In this document: piece by piece, positions 29,579-39,135 of the stretch
How the letters are laid out: each line of letters starts with the position of its first letter
Numbering within the stretch: position 1 is the first letter of the stretch
Source: Cohaesibacter intestini
Lineage (GTDB): Bacteria > Pseudomonadota > Alphaproteobacteria > Rhizobiales > Cohaesibacteraceae
Direction of reading: 5' to 3'
DNA length: 64,000 nucleotides
Assembly: GCF_003324485.1 (NCBI RefSeq)
Contig: NZ_QODK01000005.1
Location: forward strand, 186,001-250,000
Position numbers and translations under genes: made by a program
Notes under the pieces: model-generated
Databases searched by the model: none
What the model saw: only the letters and a program-made list of their open reading frames with translations
What the model was told of the DNA's origin: nothing

Positions 29579-30160
29579 ATGGAAAATTTGTTGCTCATTC
29601 TGCTGGAAACCGCACTGGTCAACAATGTTGTACTGGTCAAGTTCCTTGGGCTTTGTCCCTTCCTCGGGGTGTCGAACAAATTGTCGTCGGCCATCGGCAT
29701 GGGCTTTGCCACCACCTTCGTGCTGACCATCGCGGCGACCGCCAGCTGGACAATCGAACGCATGGTTCTCCAGCCCTTCGATCTTGGCTATCTGCGCATC
29801 CTGACGCTCATTCTGGTGATTGCCTCTGTGGTGCAGTTTACCGAACTGGCGATCAAGAAGCTGTCGCCCTTTCTGCATCAGGGACTGGGCATCTTCCTAC
29901 CTCTGATCACCACCAACTGTGCGGTGCTCGGCGTCGCCCTGCTCACCATTCAGGAAGACCATTCCTTTCTCGAAAGCCTTCTGTTCGGCTTTGGCGCGGC
30001 GATGGGCTTCACCTTGGTGCTTGTCCTGTTTGCGGGTCTGCGCGAGCGCCTGAAATTCGCCGACGTGCCGACCATTTTCGCCGGCACGCCAATTGCCTTT
30101 CTGACCGCCGGTTTCCTCAGCCTGTCCTTCATGGGCTTTGCCGGGCTTGTCTCTCACTAA
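29579..30160 (+). CDS. rnfA: Rnf complex membrane subunit RnfA
   Basis: 193-residue integral membrane protein with about six transmembrane helices. The conserved cysteine segments [14 protein letters not shown] and [10 protein letters not shown] hold the Fe-S site between RnfA and RnfE. Rnf uses NADH and the ion gradient to reduce ferredoxin for nitrogenase. The Shine-Dalgarno is weak. First gene of a NifA-type sigma-54 operon. Confidence 0.97.
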   Translation: MENLLLILLETALVNNVVLVKFLGLCPFLGVSNKLSSAIGMGFATTFVLTIAATASWTIERMVLQPFDLGYLRILTLILVIASVVQFTELAIKKLSPFLHQGLGIFLPLITTNCAVLGVALLTIQEDHSFLESLLFGFGAAMGFTLVLVLFAGLRERLKFADVPTIFAGTPIAFLTAGFLSLSFMGFAGLVSH

Positions 30161-30185
30161 TGACCGGATGGATGGAGCAACGCAT

Positions 30186-30722
30186 ATGATGGAAGCAACG
30201 ATCACTCTTCTGACGCTCGGTCTGGTGCTGGGCGGCTGTCTCGGCCTTGCCGCTCTCTATTTGCGCGTCGAAGGCAACCCCATCGCAAGCGAGCTGGAAA
30301 CCATGATGCCCGGCACCAATTGTGGCCAATGCGGCTTTTTGGGCTGCGCGGCCGCAGCCAACGCGCTGGCAAGCCGCGAAGCAGGCGTCACCCTCTGCCC
30401 GCCCGGCGGCAAGACGCTGGCAGCCGGGCTCGCAGACAAACTGGGCATCGAGGCCGACCTGACCGAGGTTGGCGACAGTGGCCCGATGATCGCTTTTGTT
30501 TTTGAAGACCTTTGCATTGGCTGCACCAAATGCCTCAAGCGCTGCCCGACCGACGCGATCATTGGCGCTTCGAAACAGCTGCACGGGGTGGTCGATGATG
30601 CCTGCACCGGCTGTGAGAAATGCGCTGATGTCTGCCCAACCGGAGCCATCACCATGCGCAGAGAAAATGCCACCCTGCAGACATGGCACTGGCCAAAACC
30701 CGAATTGCCCTTGGCAAGCTGA
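30186..30722 (+). CDS. rnfB: Rnf complex ferredoxin subunit RnfB
   Basis: 178 residues with an N-terminal membrane anchor, then a [4Fe-4S] site at C46, C49, C54, C71 (NCGQCGFLGC ... LCPPGG) and two ferredoxin clusters (C110, C113, C116, C120 and C140, C143, C146, C150). ATG at 30186 follows GGAG; a longer frame from 30138 overlaps rnfA. Compared with long clostridial RnfB it has no extra clusters. Confidence 0.96.
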   Translation: MMEATITLLTLGLVLGGCLGLAALYLRVEGNPIASELETMMPGTNCGQCGFLGCAAAANALASREAGVTLCPPGGKTLAAGLADKLGIEADLTEVGDSGPMIAFVFEDLCIGCTKCLKRCPTDAIIGASKQLHGVVDDACTGCEKCADVCPTGAITMRRENATLQTWHWPKPELPLAS

Positions 30723-30734
30723 CAGGAGCTGGTA

Positions 30735-32261
30735 ATGAAACTGTTCAAGATCAAAGGCGGCATTCACCCCAAAGGGCGCAAGGAAGCAACGTCGAACAAA
30801 GCGATCCAATCGATCCCGCTGCCCACCATGCTGCGGATTCCCCTGCAACAGCATATCGGGGCGCCCGCCACCGCTCTGGTTGAAAAGGGTGATCTGGTCA
30901 AAAAGGGCCAATTGCTGGCCAAGGCCCGCGGGGCCGTGTCGGCCAATATCCACGCCCCCACCTCAGGCAGGATCATTGCCATTGGCCGTTTCATCGCGCC
31001 CCATGCCTCCGGCCTACCCGGCACCACCATCACCCTGCGCCCCGATGGGGAAGAGGCTTGGGCAGACCGACCACCCCCTCTTGACCCAGACACCGCCCCT
31101 GTCGATGAGTTGGCGAAGCGGGTCGCTGAGTGCGGCATTGTCGGGCTGGGCGGGGCGACCTTCCCCTCCGGCGTCAAACTCAATCTGCGCAACCGCTATG
31201 ATCTGAAGCTGCTGGTCATCAACGCCGCCGAATGCGAACCCTATCTCACCTGCGACGACCGCCTGATGCGCGAACGGGCAGAAGATGTGCTGACCGGGGT
31301 GCGCATCATGGCCCGCACGTTGGGCGTGGAGCGCGTAATCGTCGCCATTGAATCCAACAAACCTGAAGCGGCAAAAGCCCTTCGCACCATTACAAAAGCG
31401 TCTGGTGACGACAAAATTTCTATCGTTGAGGTGCCCGCCCGCTACCCGATGGGCTCGGAAAAGCATCTCGTTCAGACCCTGACCGGCAAGGAAACCCCGG
31501 CCCGTGCCCTGACCGCCGATATCGGCGTGGTAGTGCATAATGTCGCCACCGCCTATGCCATCCAACAGGCTGTGTGCCATGGCCGCCCGCTCATTTCGCG
31601 CATCGTCACGCTCAGCGGCGAAGCGATGGCTGAGGGCGGCAACTTTGAGGTCTTGCTCGGCACGCCGGTCTCCCATCTGGTTGAGCAAGCAGGTGGCTTG
31701 AAACATGACCCGGACCGCCTGATCATTGGCGGCCCGATGATGGGCCAGCCCCTCTCCAGCCTGCGCGCGCCAATCATCAAGGGCATCAATGGCATTTTGG
31801 CCTTGGGCCAAAAGCAAAAACAGGCCCCGCCGCCCATGCCCTGCATTCGCTGCACCTCTTGCGCGGCGGCCTGCCCTTGCGGCCTTTCGCCCTTTGACAT
31901 GGCCCAACGCATCCGCAGTGACGAACTCGACAGCGCCGTTGATATTGGCCTGCTCGATTGCATCGGCTGCGGCTCCTGCGCCTATGTCTGCCCGTCGAAA
32001 ATCCCGCTGGTGCAATATTTCAACTATGCCAAGGGCAGCCTGACCGCCAAGCAGCGGGCCGACCACAAACAGGAAGAGACCAAGCGTCTGGTCCAGACCC
32101 GCGACGCGCGCATGGAAAAGATGCGGCGTGAAAAGCAAGAAGCCATGGCCCGCATGAAGGCGGAACGCGCAGCCAAGAAAGCGAAAGAAGAACAACAAAA
32201 GCAAGCCGCCGCTGCGGCCCAAAATGCCGACACAGAAACCAAAATCAAGGTGGAAGCATGA
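30735..32261 (+). CDS. rnfC: Rnf complex NADH/FMN subunit RnfC
   Basis: 508-residue soluble subunit homologous to the flavin-binding NuoF fold. A lipoyl-like N-terminal region is followed by the Rossmann/SLBB region and two [4Fe-4S] motifs, CIRCTSCAAACP and CIGCGSCAYVCP. The C-terminal tail from about 445 is charged, Lys/Ala/Glu-rich and probably coiled. AGGAG precedes the ATG. The stop overlaps the rnfD start. Confidence 0.97.
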   Translation: MKLFKIKGGIHPKGRKEATSNKAIQSIPLPTMLRIPLQQHIGAPATALVEKGDLVKKGQLLAKARGAVSANIHAPTSGRIIAIGRFIAPHASGLPGTTITLRPDGEEAWADRPPPLDPDTAPVDELAKRVAECGIVGLGGATFPSGVKLNLRNRYDLKLLVINAAECEPYLTCDDRLMRERAEDVLTGVRIMARTLGVERVIVAIESNKPEAAKALRTITKASGDDKISIVEVPARYPMGSEKHLVQTLTGKETPARALTADIGVVVHNVATAYAIQQAVCHGRPLISRIVTLSGEAMAEGGNFEVLLGTPVSHLVEQAGGLKHDPDRLIIGGPMMGQPLSSLRAPIIKGINGILALGQKQKQAPPPMPCIRCTSCAAACPCGLSPFDMAQRIRSDELDSAVDIGLLDCIGCGSCAYVCPSKIPLVQYFNYAKGSLTAKQRADHKQEETKRLVQTRDARMEKMRREKQEAMARMKAERAAKKAKEEQQKQAAAAAQNADTETKIKVEA

Positions 32262-33352
32262 GTATGACCGACGTCACAAGCGGCCCGTTCCTCCATTCTG
32301 GAGCCAGCGTTTCCCGCACAATGGGGCTCGTTATCCTCGCGCTGGTCCCCTCAACAGCCTTCGGGCTTTATCTCTATGGCTGGCCGGCCATCACGCTGTT
32401 TGTGGTGACCATCAGCTCAGCTCTTTTGTTTGAGGCCATCGCCCTCAAACTGGCCGGAAAACCGATCCTGCCTTTCTTAACCGATGGCTCAGGTCTGTTG
32501 ACCGGTTGGCTGCTGGCCATGACCCTGCCCCCTTGGGCCCCTTGGTGGATTGGCCTCATTGGCTCGATGATTGCCATCCTGCTGGCCAAACATGCCTTTG
32601 GCGGCCTTGGCCAGAACATTTTCAACCCGGCCATGATCGCCCGCACGGTGCTGTTGATTTCCTTTCCAGTGCAAATGACCCAGTTTCTGCCGCCCCTGCC
32701 ACTCAGCAGCGCCAACGCCCCCGGCTTTCGTGAAGGGATCGAGGTCGTGCTCACCGGTCATGCAGGACTGGATGCCCTTTCGGGTGCCTCTCTGCTTGGT
32801 TCGATCAAAACGCAACTGGGTCAGGGCGAAACACTGCCCAGCATTCTCGCCAGCCTGTTTGACATGCGCGATGCAGCCATCGGGTCGATTGCGGGTTCCA
32901 TGGGCGAGACCTCTGCCTTGCTTGCCCTGCTCGGTGGCCTTTTCCTGCTGATCACGCGGGTCATCAGCTGGCACATCCCGGTCTCGATGATTGCCGCGAT
33001 GGTGGCTCTTTCCACCCTCTGCCACAGCCTCAACCCCGATCTCTATCTTGGCCCGGATGTGCATCTGCTCTCAGGTGCCTTTCTCTTCTCGGCCTTTTTC
33101 ATCGCCACCGATTATGTCACCGCACCGGGCACCGACAGGGGCAAGATCATTTTCGGGGCAGGCATCGGCATGCTCACCTTTGTCATCCGCACATGGGCTG
33201 CCTACCCGGAAGGGGTCGCCTTTGCGGTCCTCTTGATGAATGCCACCGCGCCGCTGATTGATGCCTATGTCCGGCCCCTGATCTATGGCCGCACCCGCAA
33301 GGGCACCCCGCTCAGTTACCCTGATGACCACACCAAAGGACCAACGTCATGA
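32258..33352 (+). CDS. rnfD: Rnf complex membrane subunit RnfD
   Basis: 364-residue membrane protein with about nine helices. The covalent FMN site of RnfD/NqrB is normally a Thr in a SGAT motif; here it reads D-A-L-S-G-A-S with S178 at that place. The flavin transferase motif tolerates Ser, so flavinylation remains likely. ATGA overlaps link it to rnfC and rnfG. Confidence 0.95.
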   Translation: MSMTDVTSGPFLHSGASVSRTMGLVILALVPSTAFGLYLYGWPAITLFVVTISSALLFEAIALKLAGKPILPFLTDGSGLLTGWLLAMTLPPWAPWWIGLIGSMIAILLAKHAFGGLGQNIFNPAMIARTVLLISFPVQMTQFLPPLPLSSANAPGFREGIEVVLTGHAGLDALSGASLLGSIKTQLGQGETLPSILASLFDMRDAAIGSIAGSMGETSALLALLGGLFLLITRVISWHIPVSMIAAMVALSTLCHSLNPDLYLGPDVHLLSGAFLFSAFFIATDYVTAPGTDRGKIIFGAGIGMLTFVIRTWAAYPEGVAFAVLLMNATAPLIDAYVRPLIYGRTRKGTPLSYPDDHTKGPTS

Positions 33353-34062
33353 GCGGCGAGGCAGACATCAATAGGGCTCCGGCAACAAGCCTTGCTGAAC
33401 GGACCCACAAATTGGGCATCTGGATCGGCACCCGCTTTGAGGCCATCCGCAGCAACCCGCTCTATCTGGCCCTGTTGCTTGGTTTCTTCTCGGTCGTCAG
33501 CGCCCTCACCCTGTCCTCGGCCTTTCTTGCCACCGAAGAGGCCATTGACCTGCGCCACAAGGAAGATTTGCAAAAGTCTCTCGCGCTGGTGATCCCGGAC
33601 GATCGCCATGACAATGATCTGGTCACCTCTGCCTTCACCCTCAAATCAGAGGATGGCATCGAAAAGCTGGTCTATCCGGCTCGGCTGGGCGGTCAGCTGG
33701 AGGCGGTTGCCTATCAGACCACAGCACTCGGCTATGGCGGCCCAATCCTCGTCTTGCTCGGCGTTGACAAGGATGGCCAATTGCTTGGTGTCCGGGTCTT
33801 GCAGCATGCAGAAACTCCGGGACTGGGCGACAAGATCGAAGCCGACCGCAGCGACTGGATCACACGCTTTGCCGGTCTGTCTCTTGGCAATCTGCTGCCG
33901 GAAAAATGGGCGGTGAAAAAGGATGGCGGGGCCTTTGACCAATTTTCTGGCGCCACCATCACCCCGCGCGCCGTGGTTCGCTCGGTCAAGCAAGGCCTTC
34001 AGTTTTTCGAGCAGAACAAAGCCAAGCTGCTGGCCCAGCCCTCGGACAATGGAAAAGGATAG
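33349..34062 (+). CDS. rnfG: Rnf complex FMN subunit RnfG
   Basis: 237 residues with one N-terminal membrane anchor (about 37-60) and a large periplasmic FMN-binding domain. The FMN attachment threonine is T203 in DQFSGATITPRAV. TPGLGDKI is the usual companion motif. It is coupled by ATGA to rnfD. No apbE flavin transferase gene is in this window. Confidence 0.96.
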   Translation: MSGEADINRAPATSLAERTHKLGIWIGTRFEAIRSNPLYLALLLGFFSVVSALTLSSAFLATEEAIDLRHKEDLQKSLALVIPDDRHDNDLVTSAFTLKSEDGIEKLVYPARLGGQLEAVAYQTTALGYGGPILVLLGVDKDGQLLGVRVLQHAETPGLGDKIEADRSDWITRFAGLSLGNLLPEKWAVKKDGGAFDQFSGATITPRAVVRSVKQGLQFFEQNKAKLLAQPSDNGKG

Positions 34063-34067
34063 ACATC

Positions 34068-34757
34068 ATGCGCTATCGTGACATCACACTGGAAGGCCTC
34101 TGGACCAACACCATCGTCTTCTCCCAGACCTTGGCCCTTTGCCCGCTTTTGGCGGTCACCAGCACCGCCACCAACGGTCTGGGTTTGGGTTTGGCAACAA
34201 CGGCGGTTCTGGTGGCCTCGGCCTTTGTCATTGCCTTGCTGCGCACCATGATCGAACGGGAGATCCGCATCCCGGCCTTTGTGCTGATCATTGCGGCGCT
34301 CGTCACCATCGTCGACCTCTATATGAATGCTTATCTGCACGATCTTTACAAGATTCTGGGCCTCTTCATCCCGCTCATTGTCACCAACTGCGCCATCCTT
34401 GGCCGGGCCGAAAGCTTTGCCTCCAAAGCCAGAATTCTGCCCGCCATGGTGGATGGCTTGATGATGGGGGTCGGCTTCACCATCGCGCTGGTGCTGCTAG
34501 GCTCGGTGCGCGAGATCCTCGGCTCCGGCACCTTGTTCGCGGGGGCTTCTCTGCTCTTGGGGCCGTCTCTGGCTTTTCTCGAGCTTGAAATCCTCCCGAA
34601 TTATGACGGTTTTCTGCTGTTTGTCCTGCCCCCCGGAGGCTTCATCCTGCTTGGTCTGATCCTCGTCGGCAAACGGCTGATTGACCGGACCATTGAGGAA
34701 AGGGCCAAACCTCAGGTGACCCCTGAAAAGCCGGTTGGCAAGCAGATCACTCTATAG
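34068..34757 (+). CDS. rnfE: Rnf complex membrane subunit RnfE
   Basis: 229-residue membrane protein with six helices, paralogous to RnfA. The conserved SQTLALCPLLAVTS and VTNCAILGRAES segments carry the cysteines of the shared Fe-S site. It lies five bases after rnfG. Confidence 0.96.
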   Translation: MRYRDITLEGLWTNTIVFSQTLALCPLLAVTSTATNGLGLGLATTAVLVASAFVIALLRTMIEREIRIPAFVLIIAALVTIVDLYMNAYLHDLYKILGLFIPLIVTNCAILGRAESFASKARILPAMVDGLMMGVGFTIALVLLGSVREILGSGTLFAGASLLLGPSLAFLELEILPNYDGFLLFVLPPGGFILLGLILVGKRLIDRTIEERAKPQVTPEKPVGKQITL

Positions 34758-34766
34758 GAGCCTCCC

Positions 34767-35027
34767 ATGAATATCGGCGTTGCTTATGTCACCCCCATTC
34801 ACAAGGTCTGGATCCGAATGGAAATGCCAGATGATTGCTCGGCAGAAGAAGCGATCACCCGATCAGGCATCCTGACCCAGTTCCCCGAGATCGATCTCAG
34901 CGCACAAAAGGTCGGCATCTTTGGCCGCATCGTCAAGCTCAACCAGCGGCTGGAAGACGGGGACCGGGTTGAAATCTATCGCCCCATCACGGTCGATCCC
35001 GATCAGGTGGAACGCCGGGACATGTAA
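34767..35027 (+). CDS. rnfH: RnfH-family small protein
   Basis: 86-residue ubiquitin-like RnfH, beginning with NIGVAYVTPIHKVWI and ending with EIYRPITVDPDQVERR. Its role is unclear; it is the last gene of the rnf operon in Rhodobacter and Pseudomonas stutzeri nif regions. GGAG precedes ATG at 34767. The next gene is convergent, with only 9 bases between stops. Confidence 0.93.
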   Translation: MNIGVAYVTPIHKVWIRMEMPDDCSAEEAITRSGILTQFPEIDLSAQKVGIFGRIVKLNQRLEDGDRVEIYRPITVDPDQVERRDM

Positions 35028-35036
35028 TCACGCGCC

Positions 35037-36794
35037 CTAATAAACATCCCGCTGATAGCGATGGTCCTTCGTCAGCTGATCCATATAGGCATCGACCCCC
35101 GCGGCATCCAGTTTGCCGTGGGTCGCGATAACCCGCCGGATGGCTTTATCGACATCGGACGCCATGCGGCTGGCATCGCCGCAAATGTAGATCGCGGCCC
35201 CAGCCTCAAGCCAGTCAAAGAAAGTCGCTCCGTCCTTCTCGATCAAATGCTGGACATATACTTTCTCTGTGCTGTCCCGTGACCATGCAAGGCTCAACCG
35301 GGTCAGAAGACCACTCGCCGCCCAACCTTCGATCTCGCCCCGATAGAGATAATCCGTCGCCTGATGTTGGTCGCCGAAGAAGAGCCAATTGTCGCCGGTT
35401 GCCTGCCGCATTTCACGTTCTTCCAAAAAGGCATGGAACGGCGCGATGCCTGTGCCCGGGCCGATCATGATCACCGGCTTGCTGTCGTCTTCGGGCAGAT
35501 GGAAATGTCCCGATCGCTGGACATAAACCCCGACGCTGCCGCCAAGCGCCAGCCTTTTGCCCAGAAAGGTTGAGGCCACCCCCTGCCGTTTGTGACCCTC
35601 CAGATCATAATGGACCTCTCCGACCGTCAGATGCACTTCACCGGGATGTTTTTTCGGGCTGGAGGCAATCGAGTAAAGGCGCGGCTGCAGCGGTCGCAGC
35701 CCATCGACAAAGGCCTGCGCATCAAGATCTGGAACACCAGCTCTGAGCAGATCAATCACATGAGCATCCGCAAACGGACGCTCGACGCCCCATGCCTCAA
35801 GGGTCGCGGGCGTCACCGTCACGATATCAAGCTTGGTCAGCACCGCCGAACGCAGCTTGCAGGCACCGGATTTGAGATTGACCACCTCCCGACCTGTGAG
35901 CCCAAGCAAGGCAAGGATCTCATTGGCCAGCTCCGGCGCATTAACCGGCCAAACCCCTAGAGAGTCGCCGACTGAATAATCAAGATCCTCGCCACCGCCG
36001 GCGAGTGAAATCTCCACATGATTGACCCTCTTGGCCGATCCATCGCCACTCAGGCAATCAGCACCCATCAGGGAGGCAAGGAAAGGATGGTTTTTGTCAA
36101 AGGCAGGCCCGGCTTCTTCTGCGTCTGCCACGCCCGCTGCCCCTGCGGCAGAAGCAAAAGGCTCAGACAGGAAAACCGCCTCTTTCCAGGCGGCATAATC
36201 CTCATCATAGGCCACATCGCAGCTCACCAGCGCTGCGGCCCGCGTTGCGCCCAACTCGGCCAGACGCGCATCCAGATCGGTGCCCACCTTGTTGAAATGC
36301 GGATAGGAACTGTCTCCCAGCCCACAAACACTGAAATTAAGGCTGGCAGGCAGTGTGGGCGCATCGACCGCCATCAAAGCCTCATAGAATTTCTTTGCAT
36401 TGTCCGTTGGTTCCCCCTCGCCGAACGTCGCCGCAAGGATCACCACATGATTGAGGCTGACCAGATCCTCTGGCGTCACGGAATCCAACTCTCCAATCTC
36501 CGCCTCAAAGCCCTTGGTCTTGGCATATTTGCGCAAATCCTTGGCCAAGGATTCCGCCGTGCCGGACTGGGAGCCAAACAGGATTTTCAGTGCCGTGCCC
36601 GCCTCATTTTCAGCACCGTCCCCCTTTGCCGCTGCGGCAATGGCAAAGAGGCCAGTCATCAAACCATTCAACCAATTGCGTTGCTCGCTGTCGAAAGGCG
36701 CGTCCTCCGGGATAAAGTGCGGTGCATTCTGGGCATTGGCCTGACCAATCGCCGTAGCGAGCCGGGCAAGCATCTCTGGATCTTGTTTGGTCAT
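35037..36794 (-). CDS. CysJ-like NADPH flavoprotein reductase
   Basis: 585-residue diflavin reductase. It has an N-terminal helical piece, a flavodoxin domain (LFGSQSGTAESLAK, about residue 77), a FAD domain with RLYSIASSPK, and a NADP domain with IGPGTGIAPFHAFLEERE ending DRDVY-type (YQRDVY). It moves electrons from NADPH through FAD and FMN to a sirohaem reductase. The sequence alone would be called sulfite reductase alpha subunit (CysJ). The neighbouring NirA-type reductase, cyanase and nitrite channel favour assimilatory nitrite reduction. GAGGGATGTGAG precedes ATG at 36794. Confidence 0.85.
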   Translation of the reverse strand: MTKQDPEMLARLATAIGQANAQNAPHFIPEDAPFDSEQRNWLNGLMTGLFAIAAAAKGDGAENEAGTALKILFGSQSGTAESLAKDLRKYAKTKGFEAEIGELDSVTPEDLVSLNHVVILAATFGEGEPTDNAKKFYEALMAVDAPTLPASLNFSVCGLGDSSYPHFNKVGTDLDARLAELGATRAAALVSCDVAYDEDYAAWKEAVFLSEPFASAAGAAGVADAEEAGPAFDKNHPFLASLMGADCLSGDGSAKRVNHVEISLAGGGEDLDYSVGDSLGVWPVNAPELANEILALLGLTGREVVNLKSGACKLRSAVLTKLDIVTVTPATLEAWGVERPFADAHVIDLLRAGVPDLDAQAFVDGLRPLQPRLYSIASSPKKHPGEVHLTVGEVHYDLEGHKRQGVASTFLGKRLALGGSVGVYVQRSGHFHLPEDDSKPVIMIGPGTGIAPFHAFLEEREMRQATGDNWLFFGDQHQATDYLYRGEIEGWAASGLLTRLSLAWSRDSTEKVYVQHLIEKDGATFFDWLEAGAAIYICGDASRMASDVDKAIRRVIATHGKLDAAGVDAYMDQLTKDHRYQRDVY

Positions 36795-36804
36795 CTCACA
36801 TCCC

Positions 36805-38556
36805 TCAACTTGCTCGCTCAAGCAGGCTCGGCAATTGCTCGTCCGTCAGGCTGCGGGCATAGCTCAAAAAGCTCTGGCCGGGTGCCCTCTGGTCCAGATA
36901 ATTGCCGACCACAGTGCCCACGATGGCCTCCAGTTCATCAGACCCGATCGGACCACACAGGGGCCGCCCAATCCCACGATCTGAGTCACTGCCCCCGCCC
37001 AGCACCACGAAATAGCCCTCGCCGCCATCGGGCATGGTCGCCCCCACCAATCCAATATCGCCGATATAATGCTGTGCGCAGCTATTTGGGCAGCCGGTGA
37101 GGTGAATATTGAGGGGCTGATCGAGACGGAAGGTCTGCTCCAGATGCCGGATCAGCCGCGTGCCATCGGCCTTGGTATGGGCAAGACCAAACTTGCAGCC
37201 CCATTTTCCTGTACAAGCCACGCCACCTGCCGCGAAGGCCGTCGCCTTGGTCGCGATGCCAGCGGCATTCAGCTCGGCCTCGGCAAGGGAAAGCTGATCA
37301 TCTGGCACATGCGGAATGAGAATATTCTGCCAGACAGTCAGCCGCAGATCATTGCCGCCATAGTGCATCGCCACCTTGCCAATGGTCCGCATCTGCTCCG
37401 ACGACAAGCGCCCCATTTCCAGCGCGACGCCGATATAATTGATCCCCACCTCACGCTGGGGATGGACACCAATATGGCCAGACCGGTTCACCGGCGCGCG
37501 CGGCGCGTCATGGGCGTCATCAAGCCGGATCAGCTGGAAATCAGCGTCCATTTCCAGCAATTTCTCATCGGTCCGCTTGAGGAACCATTCCACGCCCTTG
37601 GCGTCGAGCAGATATTTGAGCCGCGCCTTCTTGCGATTGGTCCGATCGGCATGCTCGACAAAAACATGCAGCATGGCGGCCCCGACCATCACCGTCTGGG
37701 CCGGAGTGCAAAGGGCTCCGGTCGCACGGGCCAGATCCTTGTGACCGGAAATGCCACCGAGCGAAATCCGGCAATAAAGTCCAGGCTCGACGCCCGCCTC
37801 ATTCATCCCGACCCTGACCGCCTGAAAGCAAATATCGTTGCTGTCGCTCACCGACGAAATGGCGCCGCCGCCATCAAAGGAAATGTTGAATTTGCGCGGC
37901 AAGCCCTGCAAGGCGCGGCTATTGAGCACCAGATTGGACAGCCGGATCGTGTAGGGCGACAGGTCAATCAGCTCTTGCGAGTCAAAGCCAGAAGTCGGAG
38001 CAGCGGTCATATTGCGCGCACTATCGGCCCCCGATCCATGACAGGACAGGCCTGCCTGATGGATCCTGTCGAGGATCTCGAGCACATTTTTGGGTTCAAT
38101 TTCGCGCAGCTGCAAATTGCCGCGCGTCGTCACATGGGCATAACCGCCAGCAAGCTCATCAGCAATCTCGGCCATAACCAGCATCTGGTCGCCGCGCATC
38201 TTGCAGGCCGGTATGCGCATCCGCATCATGTAACCGGGGCTGTTGGGCGCCACATTGAAAAAGCCCCAATGGCGAAGCAGGAAATTGTCCAGCCCCTCAG
38301 CCATTTCATTGCGGTCCGTCCAGCGCTCCAACCGCAAACGCAGATCAAGCGGATGCTGCTGATATTTCGCCAGTTCTTCCTTGCACAAATCCTCAATCGG
38401 CGTGCCATGCACCATCTCTGGTTCTGAGCCACCCTGAGCCGTCGACCCATTGCTCGGTGCAAAAGCCTCATGCAGATTGAGCTGCGCAATGGCATCAACG
38501 AGATAGGCGATCTGGTCCGGGCTGAAACCCTTCTTTTTCTCAAGCGGTGCATGCAT
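36805..38556 (-). CDS. nirA: NirA-type sirohaem nitrite reductase (sulfite reductase hemoprotein family)
   Basis: 583-residue sirohaem/[4Fe-4S] reductase. Cluster ligands are C448, C454 (CTGKWGC) and C489, C493 (TGCPNSC). The family segments GGYAHVTTRGNLQLREI, PRKFNISFDGGG and RSGHIGVHPQ fit bacterial NirA rather than CysI. It reduces nitrite to ammonium in six one-electron pairs. It lies 10 bases upstream of the CysJ-like flavoprotein gene, which could replace ferredoxin as donor. Sulfite reduction cannot be excluded by sequence alone. Confidence 0.83.
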   Translation of the reverse strand: MHAPLEKKKGFSPDQIAYLVDAIAQLNLHEAFAPSNGSTAQGGSEPEMVHGTPIEDLCKEELAKYQQHPLDLRLRLERWTDRNEMAEGLDNFLLRHWGFFNVAPNSPGYMMRMRIPACKMRGDQMLVMAEIADELAGGYAHVTTRGNLQLREIEPKNVLEILDRIHQAGLSCHGSGADSARNMTAAPTSGFDSQELIDLSPYTIRLSNLVLNSRALQGLPRKFNISFDGGGAISSVSDSNDICFQAVRVGMNEAGVEPGLYCRISLGGISGHKDLARATGALCTPAQTVMVGAAMLHVFVEHADRTNRKKARLKYLLDAKGVEWFLKRTDEKLLEMDADFQLIRLDDAHDAPRAPVNRSGHIGVHPQREVGINYIGVALEMGRLSSEQMRTIGKVAMHYGGNDLRLTVWQNILIPHVPDDQLSLAEAELNAAGIATKATAFAAGGVACTGKWGCKFGLAHTKADGTRLIRHLEQTFRLDQPLNIHLTGCPNSCAQHYIGDIGLVGATMPDGGEGYFVVLGGGSDSDRGIGRPLCGPIGSDELEAIVGTVVGNYLDQRAPGQSFLSYARSLTDEQLPSLLERAS

Positions 38557-38606
38557 GGCGTGACGATCCTTGCGTCCAGAGGGCTATTGGTCGAAGCGGC
38601 ATATAA

Positions 38607-38643
38607 CCCAGTGGGGAACATCGATATTTTGGTCCCCACTGGG
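38607..38643. repeat. Strong inverted repeat between cynS and nirA
   Basis: Perfect 11-base arms, CCCAGTGGGGA (38607-38617) and TCCCCACTGGG (38633-38643). A second small hairpin (GGTAGG/CCTACC, 38653-38667) overlaps the cynS stop. No good U-run follows on the minus strand. A transcript stabiliser, attenuator or protein site are all possible. Confidence 0.7.
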
Positions 38644-38662
38644 CTCCTTGCAGGTAGGCCTC

Positions 38663-39106
38663 CTACCAGGCGTTATATTGCAGATACTTGCCGCACATCT
38701 CGACCTTGACCCTGTCCCCTTTGGGGCTTGGCACGCGGGTCACACTCATGTCGAAATCGATGGCAGACATGATACCGTCACCAAATTCTTCATGAATCAG
38801 CGCCTTCAATGTTGGCCCATAGACGCCGACAATCTCATAGAAGCGATAGATACAGGGATCCGTCGGGACCGCTTGTTCCCAAACCTTGTTCGGGCTTTCC
38901 GCCAGCACCTCGGCCGCCTCGTCCGGCAGCCCCAAAACGGACACCAAGGCCTTGGCTTTCTCAAGCGGAAAGGCATTCATTCCAACGCAGGCAGAATGGG
39001 TAAAAACCGGCGACATTTCGATCTTCGCGGCAATATCACTCCAGCCCATACCAGCCTTTTTCTTGGCTTCCAGAATAAGAATTGTCACATCATCTTTGGT
39101 CAACAT
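38663..39106 (-). CDS. cynS: Cyanate hydratase (cyanase)
   Basis: Converts cyanate and bicarbonate to CO2 and carbamate, which yields ammonium. The catalytic residues are R88, E91 and S114 (YRFYEIVG and IMSAIDF), matching R96/E99/S122 of the E. coli enzyme. At 147 residues it is slightly shorter than E. coli. AGGAGAGAGACAAG precedes ATG at 39106. It lies within the nitrite assimilation cluster. Confidence 0.96.
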   Translation of the reverse strand: MLTKDDVTILILEAKKKAGMGWSDIAAKIEMSPVFTHSACVGMNAFPLEKAKALVSVLGLPDEAAEVLAESPNKVWEQAVPTDPCIYRFYEIVGVYGPTLKALIHEEFGDGIMSAIDFDMSVTRVPSPKGDRVKVEMCGKYLQYNAW

Positions 39107-39135
39107 CTTGTCTCTCTCCTGTTATTGAATACGGT

